Source: Nocardioides donggukensis (GTDB lineage Bacteria > Actinomycetota > Actinomycetes > Propionibacteriales > Nocardioidaceae). From it: a DNA stretch of 64,000 nucleotides. Position 1 is the first letter of the stretch. Each line of letters opens with the position of its first letter. The stretch spans positions 744,001-808,000 of the forward strand of contig NZ_JACYXZ010000001.1 of NCBI RefSeq assembly GCF_014842875.1. The letters run 5' to 3'. Shown piece by piece: positions 20,203 through 28,117 of the stretch. The translations under genes were made by a program, and so were the position numbers. Under the pieces are notes generated by a model. The model searched no databases, was not told where the DNA came from, and saw only the letters and a program-made list of their open reading frames with translations.

Positions 20203-23049
20203 ATGCGCCCCAGCAAGTCCCGATTCGTCACCGCCTGCCAGCAGCTCCTGGCCCTCGGTGCCGTCCTCGCCGTGCTCGCACCCGCCGTCGAGGTGCTCTC
20301 GCTCGACGTGGTCACCGCTCCCGGTGAGGCCGCTCCCGGCACCGCCGTCGCGCCCGGACGGCCCACCCTCGAGGCCCGCGAGTCGGTCCCGACGGCCGAG
20401 CCGGCTCCGACCGCCCGGGTGGAGACCGCGCCGGTCGAGCCGGTGGTCACCGAGGCCCCCCTGGATGAGCCGGTCGAGCCGGTCGAGCCCGCCGACGAGG
20501 GAGCGGACGGGATCGAGGACGGGTCGGGGGACAGCGCGGTGCAGAGCGCCCCGGAGCCGGTCGAGGGATACGGCGCGGTCGGGGTGACCTGGAGCGCCGA
20601 GAGCGACCTCGAGGAGAGCGACATCGCGGTCCGGGTCCGGACCCGCGACGGCGCCGGGTGGAGCGACTGGAGCGAGCTGGAGTACCACGACGAGCACGCG
20701 CCCGACCCGGGCACGCCGGAGGCGGAGGGCTCGCGCCCCGGCACGGAGCTGCTCCTGGTCGGCGAGGTCGACGAGGTGCAGGCCGAGGCGGTGACCGCCG
20801 AGGGCGTGTCGGTCCCCGCGGACCTGAGCATGGCCGTGATCGAGCCCGGCGAGAGCCGGGGGACCGAGGTCGAGGCGCCGGCGATCGACACCGCCACCCT
20901 CCCGGCCGACGAGCTGCCCGAGACCAGCGTCCCCAGCAGCGAGGGCGACCTCGCACTCCAGGCCGGGACGGTCACCTCGAAGCCCAAGATCTACTCCCGG
21001 GCCCAGTGGGGCGCCAACGAGCGGATGCGCAGCGGGTCGCCGAGCTACTACGAGGTGCACGCCGGCTTCGTCCACCACACGGTCAACGCGAACAACTACA
21101 GCAGGTCCGACGTCCCGGGGATCCTGCGCAGCATCTACGCCTACCACACGCAGACCCGCGGCTGGAGCGACGTCGGCTACAACTTCCTCGTCGACCGGTT
21201 CGGCCGGATCTGGGAGGGCCGCGCCGGAGGCGTGGGTCGTCCGGTCGTCGGCGCCCACACGGCCGGCTACAACGACTACGCGTTCGCCATGTCCGCCATC
21301 GGCAACTTCGAGCTGGTCCAGCCGTCGGCCGCGATGCTCGACGCCTACGGCAAGCTGATGGCCTGGAAGCTCTCCCTGCACGGCATCGACGCCTCGGACT
21401 CCTCGCAGCGGGTCGGGTCGCGCACCTTCCCGGCGATCAACGGGCACCGCGACGCCGGCTCGACGGCCTGCCCCGGCCGGTACCTCTACGCCCGGCTCGG
21501 GCAGATCCGGAACCTGGCGGACGGGTACCAGGCAGGCTGGAGCGGGCGGTCCCGCGAGACCGACCTGGTCGCCTCCGGCCACCCCGACCTGGTGGTCCGT
21601 CGCAAGTCCGACCAGGCAGCCTTCGTGCTTCCCACCGGCGGCTTCCTGCGGTTCACGTCCGGCCGCGGAGCCGGCCGGGGCTACGACAAGTACGACACCG
21701 TCGTGGTCAGCCCCGACCTCACCGGGGACGGTGAGGCGGACCTGTTCGTGCGCAACGAGAACGGCACGGCCGGCACCCGGCCGGGCACCAGCGGCCGGGG
21801 CTACGCGACCGCGATCCGGGCGACCGACGCGTTCCGCGGGCTGGACCAGATCACCGCGGTCGGCGACCTCAACGGCAACGGACACAACGACCTCGTCGCC
21901 CGCGACCCCCGGACCGGCACGCTCCACCTGTTCCGCGGCCGCGGCAACGGCGCCTTCCGTCGGGCCGAGCTCGCGACCGGCTGGAACGCCTACGACCTCA
22001 CGATCGCCACCGGCGACCTCGACGGCGACGGCAGGGACGACCTGCTCACGCGCAGCGGCGACCGGCTCTGGCTGCACGCCGGCACCGACTCGGTGCGGCT
22101 GAAGCCGGCGGTCGCGGTCAACGGCCGGCACTGGGCCGACTGGGACACGATCACCGGCTTCGGCGACTACGACGGCGACGGCAAGGCCGACCTGTTCGTG
22201 CGCTCCCGCGCCACCAAGGACTCCTACGTGTACGGCGGCCGTGGGAACGGCCGGTTCCGCAAGCACTGGCTGGGTCCCTTCGGCCGGGTCCAGAAGCTGG
22301 GACAGCTGTCCGGCGGCCAGGTCCTGGGCAGCAAGCAGCCCGACCTGGTCGGGGTCAAGGACGACCGACTGGTGGTCGTGCGGCACGCCGGCACCAAGCA
22401 CACCCTGGCCCGGGTCTCGCTCGGGAACGCCCTGGCGGGGGCCGACCAGGTCCTCAACGTGGGCGACTGGGACCGGGACGGCCGGGGGGACCTGCTGAGC
22501 CGCCGGGACGGCCAGATGCGCCTGCACCGCGGACTCGGGGGCGGCGACTTCGCCGCACCCGCGGCGATCGGAGGCGGGTGGGCCGGGGTGCGGCTGCTCG
22601 AGGCGGTCGGCGACGTGACGGGAGACGGCCGACCCGACCTCATGGGCCAGCCCTCGGGCAAGGCGATGCGGATCTACCCCGGCCGCGGCACCAAGGGCTT
22701 CTTCAAGAGCTACGTCGCCCGCAGCTCGATCGGAGCCTCCCGTCAGCTGGGCATCGGCCTCTGGGACGACGACGGCTCTCCCGACAACGCGTTCCGGGTC
22801 GGTGACCGTCTGGTGTGGTACCGGGGCAACGGCCCGGGCGGACTGACCGGTGGCTCCTCGTCGTTGGTCAGTCCCGACCTGGCGCCGTACGACTGGCTGG
22901 TCAGCGTGGGCGACGTCGACGGGAACGGCCGGCAGGACCTGGTGGCCCGCAAGGGCAGCCAGCTGTGGCTGCTGCCGGGCAGCCGCAAGGGGTTCAAGCA
23001 GCCCCGGTTCCTGGCCGGCGGCTACCGCGGCTACGACCTGGTGGGCTGA
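20203..23049 (+). CDS. secreted N-acetylmuramoyl-L-alanine amidase (PGRP) with FG-GAP repeats
   Basis: 948 aa. A signal peptide (CQQLLALGAVLAVLAPAVEV) is followed by a Pro/Glu/Val-rich acidic linker to about residue 190. The amidase_2/PGRP domain lies at about 265-430: FVHHTVNANNY supplies the first zinc His, YNFLVDRFGRIWEGRAGG the core, and INGHRDAGSTACPGRY the second His and the Cys ligand. The C-terminal ~500 residues form a beta-propeller-like FG-GAP/VCBS region with seven Asp-rich loops such as DLDGDGRDDL and DYDGDGKADL that may bind calcium. It would cut peptide from peptidoglycan. GGAG lies 8 nt before ATG 20203. Mycobacterial Rv3811, also near glf, has a PGRP domain. The 3' end overlaps a convergent gene by 19 bp. 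Confidence 0.93.
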   Translation: MRPSKSRFVTACQQLLALGAVLAVLAPAVEVLSLDVVTAPGEAAPGTAVAPGRPTLEARESVPTAEPAPTARVETAPVEPVVTEAPLDEPVEPVEPADEGADGIEDGSGDSAVQSAPEPVEGYGAVGVTWSAESDLEESDIAVRVRTRDGAGWSDWSELEYHDEHAPDPGTPEAEGSRPGTELLLVGEVDEVQAEAVTAEGVSVPADLSMAVIEPGESRGTEVEAPAIDTATLPADELPETSVPSSEGDLALQAGTVTSKPKIYSRAQWGANERMRSGSPSYYEVHAGFVHHTVNANNYSRSDVPGILRSIYAYHTQTRGWSDVGYNFLVDRFGRIWEGRAGGVGRPVVGAHTAGYNDYAFAMSAIGNFELVQPSAAMLDAYGKLMAWKLSLHGIDASDSSQRVGSRTFPAINGHRDAGSTACPGRYLYARLGQIRNLADGYQAGWSGRSRETDLVASGHPDLVVRRKSDQAAFVLPTGGFLRFTSGRGAGRGYDKYDTVVVSPDLTGDGEADLFVRNENGTAGTRPGTSGRGYATAIRATDAFRGLDQITAVGDLNGNGHNDLVARDPRTGTLHLFRGRGNGAFRRAELATGWNAYDLTIATGDLDGDGRDDLLTRSGDRLWLHAGTDSVRLKPAVAVNGRHWADWDTITGFGDYDGDGKADLFVRSRATKDSYVYGGRGNGRFRKHWLGPFGRVQKLGQLSGGQVLGSKQPDLVGVKDDRLVVVRHAGTKHTLARVSLGNALAGADQVLNVGDWDRDGRGDLLSRRDGQMRLHRGLGGGDFAAPAAIGGGWAGVRLLEAVGDVTGDGRPDLMGQPSGKAMRIYPGRGTKGFFKSYVARSSIGASRQLGIGLWDDDGSPDNAFRVGDRLVWYRGNGPGGLTGGSSSLVSPDLAPYDWLVSVGDVDGNGRQDLVARKGSQLWLLPGSRKGFKQPRFLAGGYRGYDLVG

Positions 23050-23786
23050 GACTCCGGTCCGCACCACTGGGCGGTGGCGCGCTCCTCGGCGTACCGCTGC
23101 TCCCAGCGCGTCGGGTCCGGGTTCGCGACCCAGACGGTGCCGCCGCTCCGGGTGAGCGGGGCCAGGAAGGTGGCCAACCCCGTCGGGGAAGCGGGGTTGG
23201 CCGCCGTCAGCAGGCGCCCGCCGGGGGTGAGCAGGTCGGCGACCTCGCCCCCGGTGGACGCCAGCGCCGTGCGCTGGCCGATGCCCGGCACCGCCTCGTC
23301 GTCGCCGGTCGGCGGGTCCCAGGCCACGAACGAGTCCGGTTGGGACCACACCTCGATCCCGAAGTCGAGCACGCCCGGCGGCACCGGGTCCGCGAAGCGG
23401 ACGCCGAGCGGGCGCAGCGCGCAGGCGACGACCGGCGCACCGGTCTGGTGTCCCTCGGAGTCGGCGACCCTGGCCTCGAGCCCCTCGGGGCCGCAGACCA
23501 CGGCGTCGGCGGGGCCCTCCCAGACGACGGTGAGTCCCACCGACCAGGCAGCCCCCAGGAACACCGGGCCGAGCCAGTGGGTGGGCAGGTCGACCAGCAG
23601 TCGCATCCCGCGCTCGAGGTCGGTCTCCTCGACGAGCAGCGAGGCGGTCTTGGCCACCCAGTTCGCGTAGGTCGTCACCGAGAGCTCGACCCGCTCGCCG
23701 GTGGCGTCGTCGTAGAACGTGACCAGGGGTCGCCCCGGGTCGCTGCGGAGCAGCTCGGTGAGGAGCGCGGGGAAGGTCTCGGCCAT
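23031..23786 (-). CDS. TIGR03089 family protein (AMP-ligase N-domain relative)
   Basis: 251 aa. FPALLTELLRSDPGRPLVTF and ERVELSVTTYANWVAKTASLL resemble the N-terminal part of AMP-forming acyl-CoA synthetases, but the phosphate-binding P-loop motif and the adenylate-forming C-domain are absent. A ligase reaction is therefore unlikely and the function is unknown. ATG 23786 (MAETFP) is the family start. Mycobacterial Rv3268 is the counterpart from memory, also near an LCP gene. It converges on and overlaps the amidase gene by 19 bp. Confidence 0.8.
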   Translation of the reverse strand: MAETFPALLTELLRSDPGRPLVTFYDDATGERVELSVTTYANWVAKTASLLVEETDLERGMRLLVDLPTHWLGPVFLGAAWSVGLTVVWEGPADAVVCGPEGLEARVADSEGHQTGAPVVACALRPLGVRFADPVPPGVLDFGIEVWSQPDSFVAWDPPTGDDEAVPGIGQRTALASTGGEVADLLTPGGRLLTAANPASPTGLATFLAPLTRSGGTVWVANPDPTRWEQRYAEERATAQWCGPESQPTRS

Positions 23787-23839
23787 GGGCCCCAACCTAC
23801 GTGCCGGGACGGCGGGCCCGGACCGGTGCGGTCGACTCC

Positions 23840-23845
23840 TAGGAT
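23840..23845 (+). promoter_or_regulatory. leaderless-type -10 (TAGGAT) for the nucleotidyltransferase
   Basis: TAGGAT, six bases (GCGGCC), then ATG 23852. The arrangement is the same as before the acyl-CoA dehydrogenase gene. Confidence 0.6.
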
Positions 23846-23851
23846 GCGGCC

Positions 23852-24961
23852 ATGTCCCGCACCCCCGCACCCGAGGCCGTGATCGTCGCGGGCGGCTTCG
23901 GCACCCGGCTCCTGCCGCTCACCGCACGCCGGCCCAAGCACCTGCTCGACGTCGGCGGGGTGCCGTTCCTGGAGCACCAGCTGGCCCGGCTGGCCGGTGT
24001 CGGGGTCGAGCACGTGGTGCTGGCCACGTCCTACCACGCCGACCTGTTCGCCCCGACCCTCGGCGACGGCAGTCGGTGGGGGCTGCGCCTGGACTACGTG
24101 CGCGAGGAGGAGCCGCTGGGCACGGGCGGGGCGATCCGCAACGTCGTCGGGGCCCTGCGCGACGATCCCGACGGGGCCGTGGTGATCCTCAACGGCGACG
24201 TGCTGTCGGGGCACGACCTCGCCGGCCAGCTCGCCGACTTCGACCGGCCGCGGGACGGCCGGAGGGTGGACGTCTCCCTGCACCTGGTGCGGGTCGCCGA
24301 CGCCCGGGCGTTCGGCTGCGTGCCGACCGACGGGTCCGGCCGGGTGCTCGACTTCGTCGAGAAGTCGAACGACCCGGTCACCGACCAGGTCAACGCCGGG
24401 TGCTACGTCTTCCGGCGCGACGTCGTCGGGACGATCCCTCCGGGGCGGGTGGTCTCGGTCGAGCGGGAGACCTTCCCGGGGCTGGTCGCGGAGGGCCGAC
24501 TGGTGACCGGCTTCGTCGAGTCCGGCTACTGGCGTGACGTCGGCACGCCGGAGGCCCTGGTCGCCGCCTCGCGCGACGTCGTGCTCGGTGTGGCGCCGAC
24601 GCCGGCCGTCGACCCGGTGCCGTCGGGCGCCCGGGTGGCGGCGTCGGCGGTGGTGGGCGCGGCGGAGGTCGGCGGCGGGTCGGTGCTCATGGCGGGTGCC
24701 CGGGTCGGGGACGGCGCGCAGGTCCGGGGGAGCGTGGTCATGGGCGACGCCGTGATCGGCCCCGGCGCCCGGGTCACCGACTCGGTGGTCGGACCGGGCG
24801 CCCGGGTCGGCGCCCACGCCGTCCTGACCGGCGCCGCCGTCGGTGACGACGCCCGGATCGGCGACGGCGTCACGCTGGCCCCGGGGGCGCGGGTCGACTG
24901 CCACGCCCGGATCGACGGGCCCCGGGATCAGGCGGCGCCGGGCTCCGGGGAGTCGAGGTAG
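23852..24961 (+). CDS. NDP-sugar pyrophosphorylase (mannose-1-phosphate guanylyltransferase type)
   Basis: 369 aa. The nucleotidyltransferase domain has VIVAGGFGTRLLPLT (about 10-24), RPKHLLDVGGVPFLEHQL with the catalytic Lys, EEPLGTGGAIRN and ILNGDVL. The C-terminal third (about 205-345) is a left-handed beta-helix of hexapeptides (ARVAASAVVGAAEV, ARVGDGAQVRGSVVMG). Mycobacterial ManB (Rv3264c) has this layout and neighbourhood, supporting GDP-mannose formation, but other NDP-sugars are possible. It overlaps the convergent DUF3105 gene by 34 bp. Confidence 0.85.
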   Translation: MSRTPAPEAVIVAGGFGTRLLPLTARRPKHLLDVGGVPFLEHQLARLAGVGVEHVVLATSYHADLFAPTLGDGSRWGLRLDYVREEEPLGTGGAIRNVVGALRDDPDGAVVILNGDVLSGHDLAGQLADFDRPRDGRRVDVSLHLVRVADARAFGCVPTDGSGRVLDFVEKSNDPVTDQVNAGCYVFRRDVVGTIPPGRVVSVERETFPGLVAEGRLVTGFVESGYWRDVGTPEALVAASRDVVLGVAPTPAVDPVPSGARVAASAVVGAAEVGGGSVLMAGARVGDGAQVRGSVVMGDAVIGPGARVTDSVVGPGARVGAHAVLTGAAVGDDARIGDGVTLAPGARVDCHARIDGPRDQAAPGSGESR

Positions 24962-25671
24962 GGGTAGTCGATCATGAACGTGTCCAAGGCCTCGCCCGAG
25001 ACCTCGGAGCAGTACTGCCAGACCCCGACCTGAGCGCTGGCGTCCTCGGCCGAAGCGTCCTTGCCGCCCTTGGACCAGTGCGTGAAGGCGACGTGCTGGT
25101 CGTCGGGGAAGGCCTCGCCGTCCTCGGAGGTCCACGGCACGGCCTTGAACTTCAGCCGCATGTTGTCGGTGCCCTGCAGCTTGTCCGCGATCGCGCGGAT
25201 CTGCTCCATCTCCTGGTCGTCGGCGGCGATGGTCTCGTCGTACCAGAGGATCGTGTAGCCGTGCTCCAGGTTGTGCACCAGCTTCTCGACGTTGGGCCGG
25301 TCCGAGGCGGTGTAGAGCTTGCGCCCCATCTCGTCCGGGTAGACCTCGTGCTGGCCGAACGCCGGCGGCGCCTGGTCGTACTCGACCGGAGTCCCCGGGT
25401 CGACGTGCTCGGCGCTCCCGTTGGCCGGCTCGGTCTCCACGTCCTGGCAGACCGAGGCCGCGGCGCCGACGTCGCTCAGGGCGACGTCCTCGTACTGGCG
25501 CAGGTCCCACCACTCCTTGACCGGGCCGTACGCCGCCAGGCCCACGATGACCAGCGCCACCGCGACGCAGGCGCCGATGATGATCCGACCCTGGCGCTGG
25601 TCGGCACGCTTCTGCTGCATGCGGATCTGGTCGACGACGTCTCGTCGGTTCTGCTTGCCGGTCTTGGCCAC
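24928..25671 (-). CDS. DUF3105 membrane-anchored protein
   Basis: 247 aa. A basic N-terminus (AKTGKQNRRDVVDQIRMQQK) is followed by one membrane helix (about residues 29-50) and an extracytoplasmic DUF3105 domain. That domain contains VYPDEMGRKLYT, LVHNLEHGYTILWYDE and DQHVAFTHWSK; the conserved HxxEHG motif and Trp suggest a metal or ligand site, but no function is established. The only cysteines are CQD and QYC, which could pair. GTG 25671 is the likely start. It converges on the nucleotidyltransferase gene and overlaps it by 34 bp. Confidence 0.82.
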   Translation of the reverse strand: MAKTGKQNRRDVVDQIRMQQKRADQRQGRIIIGACVAVALVIVGLAAYGPVKEWWDLRQYEDVALSDVGAAASVCQDVETEPANGSAEHVDPGTPVEYDQAPPAFGQHEVYPDEMGRKLYTASDRPNVEKLVHNLEHGYTILWYDETIAADDQEMEQIRAIADKLQGTDNMRLKFKAVPWTSEDGEAFPDDQHVAFTHWSKGGKDASAEDASAQVGVWQYCSEVSGEALDTFMIDYPYLDSPEPGAA

Positions 25672-25717
25672 GACGGGGAGCTTCTCTCGTTGCGAATCAG
25701 GCGGACGAGGACCGAGT

Positions 25718-26692
25718 CTACGGAGTGCTCGGTCGGAGCCGGAGGGTGGCCGCGCCGTCGGCCGACCGTGGGTCCTCGCTCACCAGCCAGCCGAACGCGT
25801 GGGCGAGCATCCTCAGTGCGGTGCGCGACTCGGCCTCGGGACCGGTGACCTGCAGGCGCAGGTCCGAGCCGTCGGACGGCAGCAGCGCACCGGGCAGCAC
25901 CCGGTCCAGCGCTGCGGCGAGGTCCTCGGCCGCGGCGGGGGCGCCGAACACGTGCCCCGCGCCGCCGGCCAGCGCCTGCACCACGGCCTCCCGGGCGCCG
26001 AGGCCGAACAGGTCCTCGCCCTCGCCGCGGACCAGCGCCGCGGCGCCGGGTCCGGCCTCGCCGGCCGGGAGGACGAGGTCGGGACGGCCGCGCAGGACCG
26101 AGAGCGGCCGTCCGCCGAGCTTGCCGGTGGCCAGCTCCGCGGCTCCGGCGATCTCGTCGGCCACGGCCGGCGCGGTGACCACCAGCGGATTCCCGTGCGG
26201 GTCGGTCAGGCCGGCGAGGTCCTCGGTGACCCGCAGGCCCGCGGCGCCGATGCAGATGTCGGTCTGCCCGGTGCGCCAGGCCCGGCCCGCGGTGTCGGTG
26301 ACCAGGACCGCGACGTTGTGGCCGGCCCGGAGCGCGACCTGCTCGCGGATCCTGCGCGCCGAGCGGTCCGGGTCCTCGGGCAGCAGCAGGTGGTGACCGA
26401 CGGCCACGTTGGAGGCGTCGATCCCGGCCGCGGCCATCGTCAGGCCGAGGTGGTTGCGGACGATCACGGTGGGTCCCCGGCGGGCCACCACGCGCACCGT
26501 CTCGCCCGGGAGCGAGGCGGTCCGGTCCCCGGCCCGCAGTCGTCCCTCCGCCTTGCTCACGACCTTGCCGGTCACGATCACCACGTCGCCGTCGGCCAGG
26601 TCGCAGTGGGCGAGCACCAGCGCGGCCAGGTCGTCGCCCGCCCCGACCTCGCCGATGCCGTCGGGTGCGCTCAGCGTGACCCGGACGGTCAC
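25718..26692 (-). CDS. fbiB: coenzyme F420:L-glutamate ligase, short form without nitroreductase domain
   Basis: 324 aa. The N-terminal ~245 residues match the CofE-type ligase that adds gamma-linked glutamates to F420-0: GEVGAGDDLAALVLAH, VTGKVVSKAEGR, RNHLGLTMAAAGIDASN, VLVTDTAGRAWRTGQTD and IGAAGLR. Mycobacterial FbiB is 448 aa and ends in an FMN nitroreductase domain that reduces dehydro-F420-0. Here only about 80 unrelated residues follow (VFGAPAAAEDLAAALDRVLP...), so that reduction must be encoded elsewhere. GTG 26692 overlaps the fbiA stop (GTGA), so the genes are coupled. Confidence 0.92.
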   Translation of the reverse strand: MTVRVTLSAPDGIGEVGAGDDLAALVLAHCDLADGDVVIVTGKVVSKAEGRLRAGDRTASLPGETVRVVARRGPTVIVRNHLGLTMAAAGIDASNVAVGHHLLLPEDPDRSARRIREQVALRAGHNVAVLVTDTAGRAWRTGQTDICIGAAGLRVTEDLAGLTDPHGNPLVVTAPAVADEIAGAAELATGKLGGRPLSVLRGRPDLVLPAGEAGPGAAALVRGEGEDLFGLGAREAVVQALAGGAGHVFGAPAAAEDLAAALDRVLPGALLPSDGSDLRLQVTGPEAESRTALRMLAHAFGWLVSEDPRSADGAATLRLRPSTP

Positions 26693-27690
26693 GAGACCAG
26701 CCCGGCGGCGGCCACGGCCATCGATGCCGTCGCCTCGTCGTCGGTCATCAGCAGCGGCACCGCCCGGCAGGCCAGGCCCTCCGCCTCGACCCGCTCGACC
26801 TCGCCGGCGTCGGCGCTGTCCACCAGCCACCCGTCCAGCAGGCCGCCTCGGGACCGGGCGCCGTAGTGCGCGGCCACCCCTGCCGCGCTGACCTCGACCC
26901 CGATGCCGGCGAGCAGCTGCTCGGCCATGCCGCGCACGTGCCGGCCGCCGATGATCGGCGAGATGCCGACCACCGGTGCCGGGGTGCCGCGCAGGGCGTC
27001 GCGGACGCCGGGGACCCCGAGGATGGTGCCGACCGAGACCACCGGGTTCGACGGCGGGAGGATGACCAGGTCGGCGTCGCCGATCGCGTCCAGCACGCCG
27101 GGGCCGGGGGTGGCGGTGTCCTGGCCGACGACGACGACGGCCTCGACCGGCACCTCGGCCCGCAGGCGCACCCAGTACTCCTGGAAGTGCACCACCCGGG
27201 TCCCCGAGGCCGACTCCGGGTCCGGGACCGCCACGTGGGTCTCCACCCGGTCGTCGGTCATCGGCAGCAGCCGGACCCCCGGCTGCCAGCGCCGGCACAG
27301 GGCCTCGGTCACGGCCGAGAGCGGGTAGCCGGCCTCGAGCATCTGGGTGCGCACCAGGTGCGTGGCCAGGTCCCGGTCGCCGAGCCCGAACCACGTCGGC
27401 TCGACGCCGTACGCCGCCAGCTCCTCGCGGGCGTGCCAGCTCTCCTCGCGGCGCCCCCAGCCGCGTTCGGGGTCGATCCCGTCGCCTAGGGTGTACATCA
27501 CGGTGTCCAGGTCGGGGCACACCTTGAGGCCGTGGACCCACAGGTCGTCGGCGGTGTTGACCACCACGTCCACGCGGACGTCCGGCGTCGCACCGAGGTG
27601 GGCCAGCCGGCCGGCGCGCAGGGCGTGCAGCAGGCCCTGCAGGAACCGGGCCCCCCCGATACCACCCGAGAGCACGGTGAGTGATCGCAT
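26689..27690 (-). CDS. fbiA: phosphoenolpyruvate/2-phospholactate transferase FbiA
   Basis: Joins the activated three-carbon phosphoacid (from the FbiD nucleotidyl intermediate) to Fo, making dehydro-F420-0 or F420-0. 333 aa, normal length. LSGGIGGARFLQGLL is the N-terminal binding loop; NTADDLWVHGL contains the metal/Fo-binding Asp pair; LPMTDDRVETHV, LPPSNPVVSVGTIL and ISPIIGGRHVRGMAEQLL are family signatures. ATG 27690 (MRSLTV) is chosen over GTG 27696. It is cotranscribed with fbiB and divergent from whiB, the arrangement remembered for mycobacterial Rv3260c-Rv3262. Confidence 0.95.
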   Translation of the reverse strand: MRSLTVLSGGIGGARFLQGLLHALRAGRLAHLGATPDVRVDVVVNTADDLWVHGLKVCPDLDTVMYTLGDGIDPERGWGRREESWHAREELAAYGVEPTWFGLGDRDLATHLVRTQMLEAGYPLSAVTEALCRRWQPGVRLLPMTDDRVETHVAVPDPESASGTRVVHFQEYWVRLRAEVPVEAVVVVGQDTATPGPGVLDAIGDADLVILPPSNPVVSVGTILGVPGVRDALRGTPAPVVGISPIIGGRHVRGMAEQLLAGIGVEVSAAGVAAHYGARSRGGLLDGWLVDSADAGEVERVEAEGLACRAVPLLMTDDEATASMAVAAAGLVS

Positions 27691-27752
27691 GGGCACAGCC
27701 TGCCCGATCGGGTGGGTGTCTGGTCCAGAGGGGGCATATATCAGATCCGGGC

Positions 27753-27781
27753 TTGACTTCCCGGGACGACAGGCATGTAAT
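27753..27781 (+). promoter_or_regulatory. whiB promoter with consensus-like -35 and -10
   Basis: TTGACT (27753-27758), a 17-bp spacer, then TGTAAT (27776-27781). It is the best two-box promoter in the window. It predicts a leader of about 40 nt carrying the GAAAGGGGA ribosome site before GTG 27831. Confidence 0.65.
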
Positions 27782-27830
27782 TCCCGTAGTGTCTTTCACA
27801 CGAGGACACGAGGGTCGAAAGGGGACTGCC

Positions 27831-28085
27831 GTGCGGGAGCTGTTTCTCCTCGACGGAGACGGTGAAGAGCTGGGTTGGCAGGAGCGCGCGCTGTGCGCCC
27901 AGACGGATCCGGAGGCGTTCTTCCCCGAGAAGGGCGGCTCCACCAGGGAGGCGAAGAAGGTCTGCCTGACCTGTGAGGTCCGCGACGACTGCCTGGAGTA
28001 CGCGCTCATGAACGACGAGCGGTTCGGCATCTGGGGCGGTCTGTCCGAGCGGGAGCGGCGCAAGCTGAAGAAGCGCGCCGTCTGA
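27831..28085 (+). CDS. whiB: WhiB-family iron-sulfur transcription factor
   Basis: 84 aa. The four cluster cysteines are Cys22, Cys45, Cys48 and Cys54 (C-x22-C-x2-C-x5-C), followed by the GIWGG turn (66-70) and a basic C-terminus (RERRKLKKRAV) that contacts DNA or the sigma factor. WhiB2/WhmD and Streptomyces WhiB control septation and sporulation, and the position next to fbiA matches whiB2. GTG 27831 has AGGGGA 6 nt upstream. The longer upstream frame is not needed for the family. Confidence 0.95.
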   Translation: MRELFLLDGDGEELGWQERALCAQTDPEAFFPEKGGSTREAKKVCLTCEVRDDCLEYALMNDERFGIWGGLSERERRKLKKRAV

Positions 28086-28103
28086 GCTGAGCACCCGGGC
28101 GGC

Positions 28104-28109
28104 TAGGGT
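28104..28109 (+). promoter_or_regulatory. leaderless-type -10 (TAGGGT) for the 951-aa glycosyltransferase
   Basis: TAGGGT, eight bases, then GTG 28118, in the 32-bp gap after whiB. Confidence 0.5.
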
Positions 28110-28117
28110 TGGCCGGC

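Noticed and set aside
20167..23349. 1060-aa minus-strand frame opposite the amidase
   Set aside because: The plus strand encodes signal peptide, amidase and FG-GAP repeats; the antisense product has no recognisable feature.
23031..23786. TIGR03089 protein as a functional acyl-CoA synthetase
   Set aside because: At 251 aa it lacks the phosphate-binding loop and C-terminal adenylation domain needed for the reaction.
27681..27830. N-terminal extension of WhiB by 50 residues
   Set aside because: It would run through the TTGACT/TGTAAT promoter and lies outside the family. GTG 27831 has a good ribosome site.
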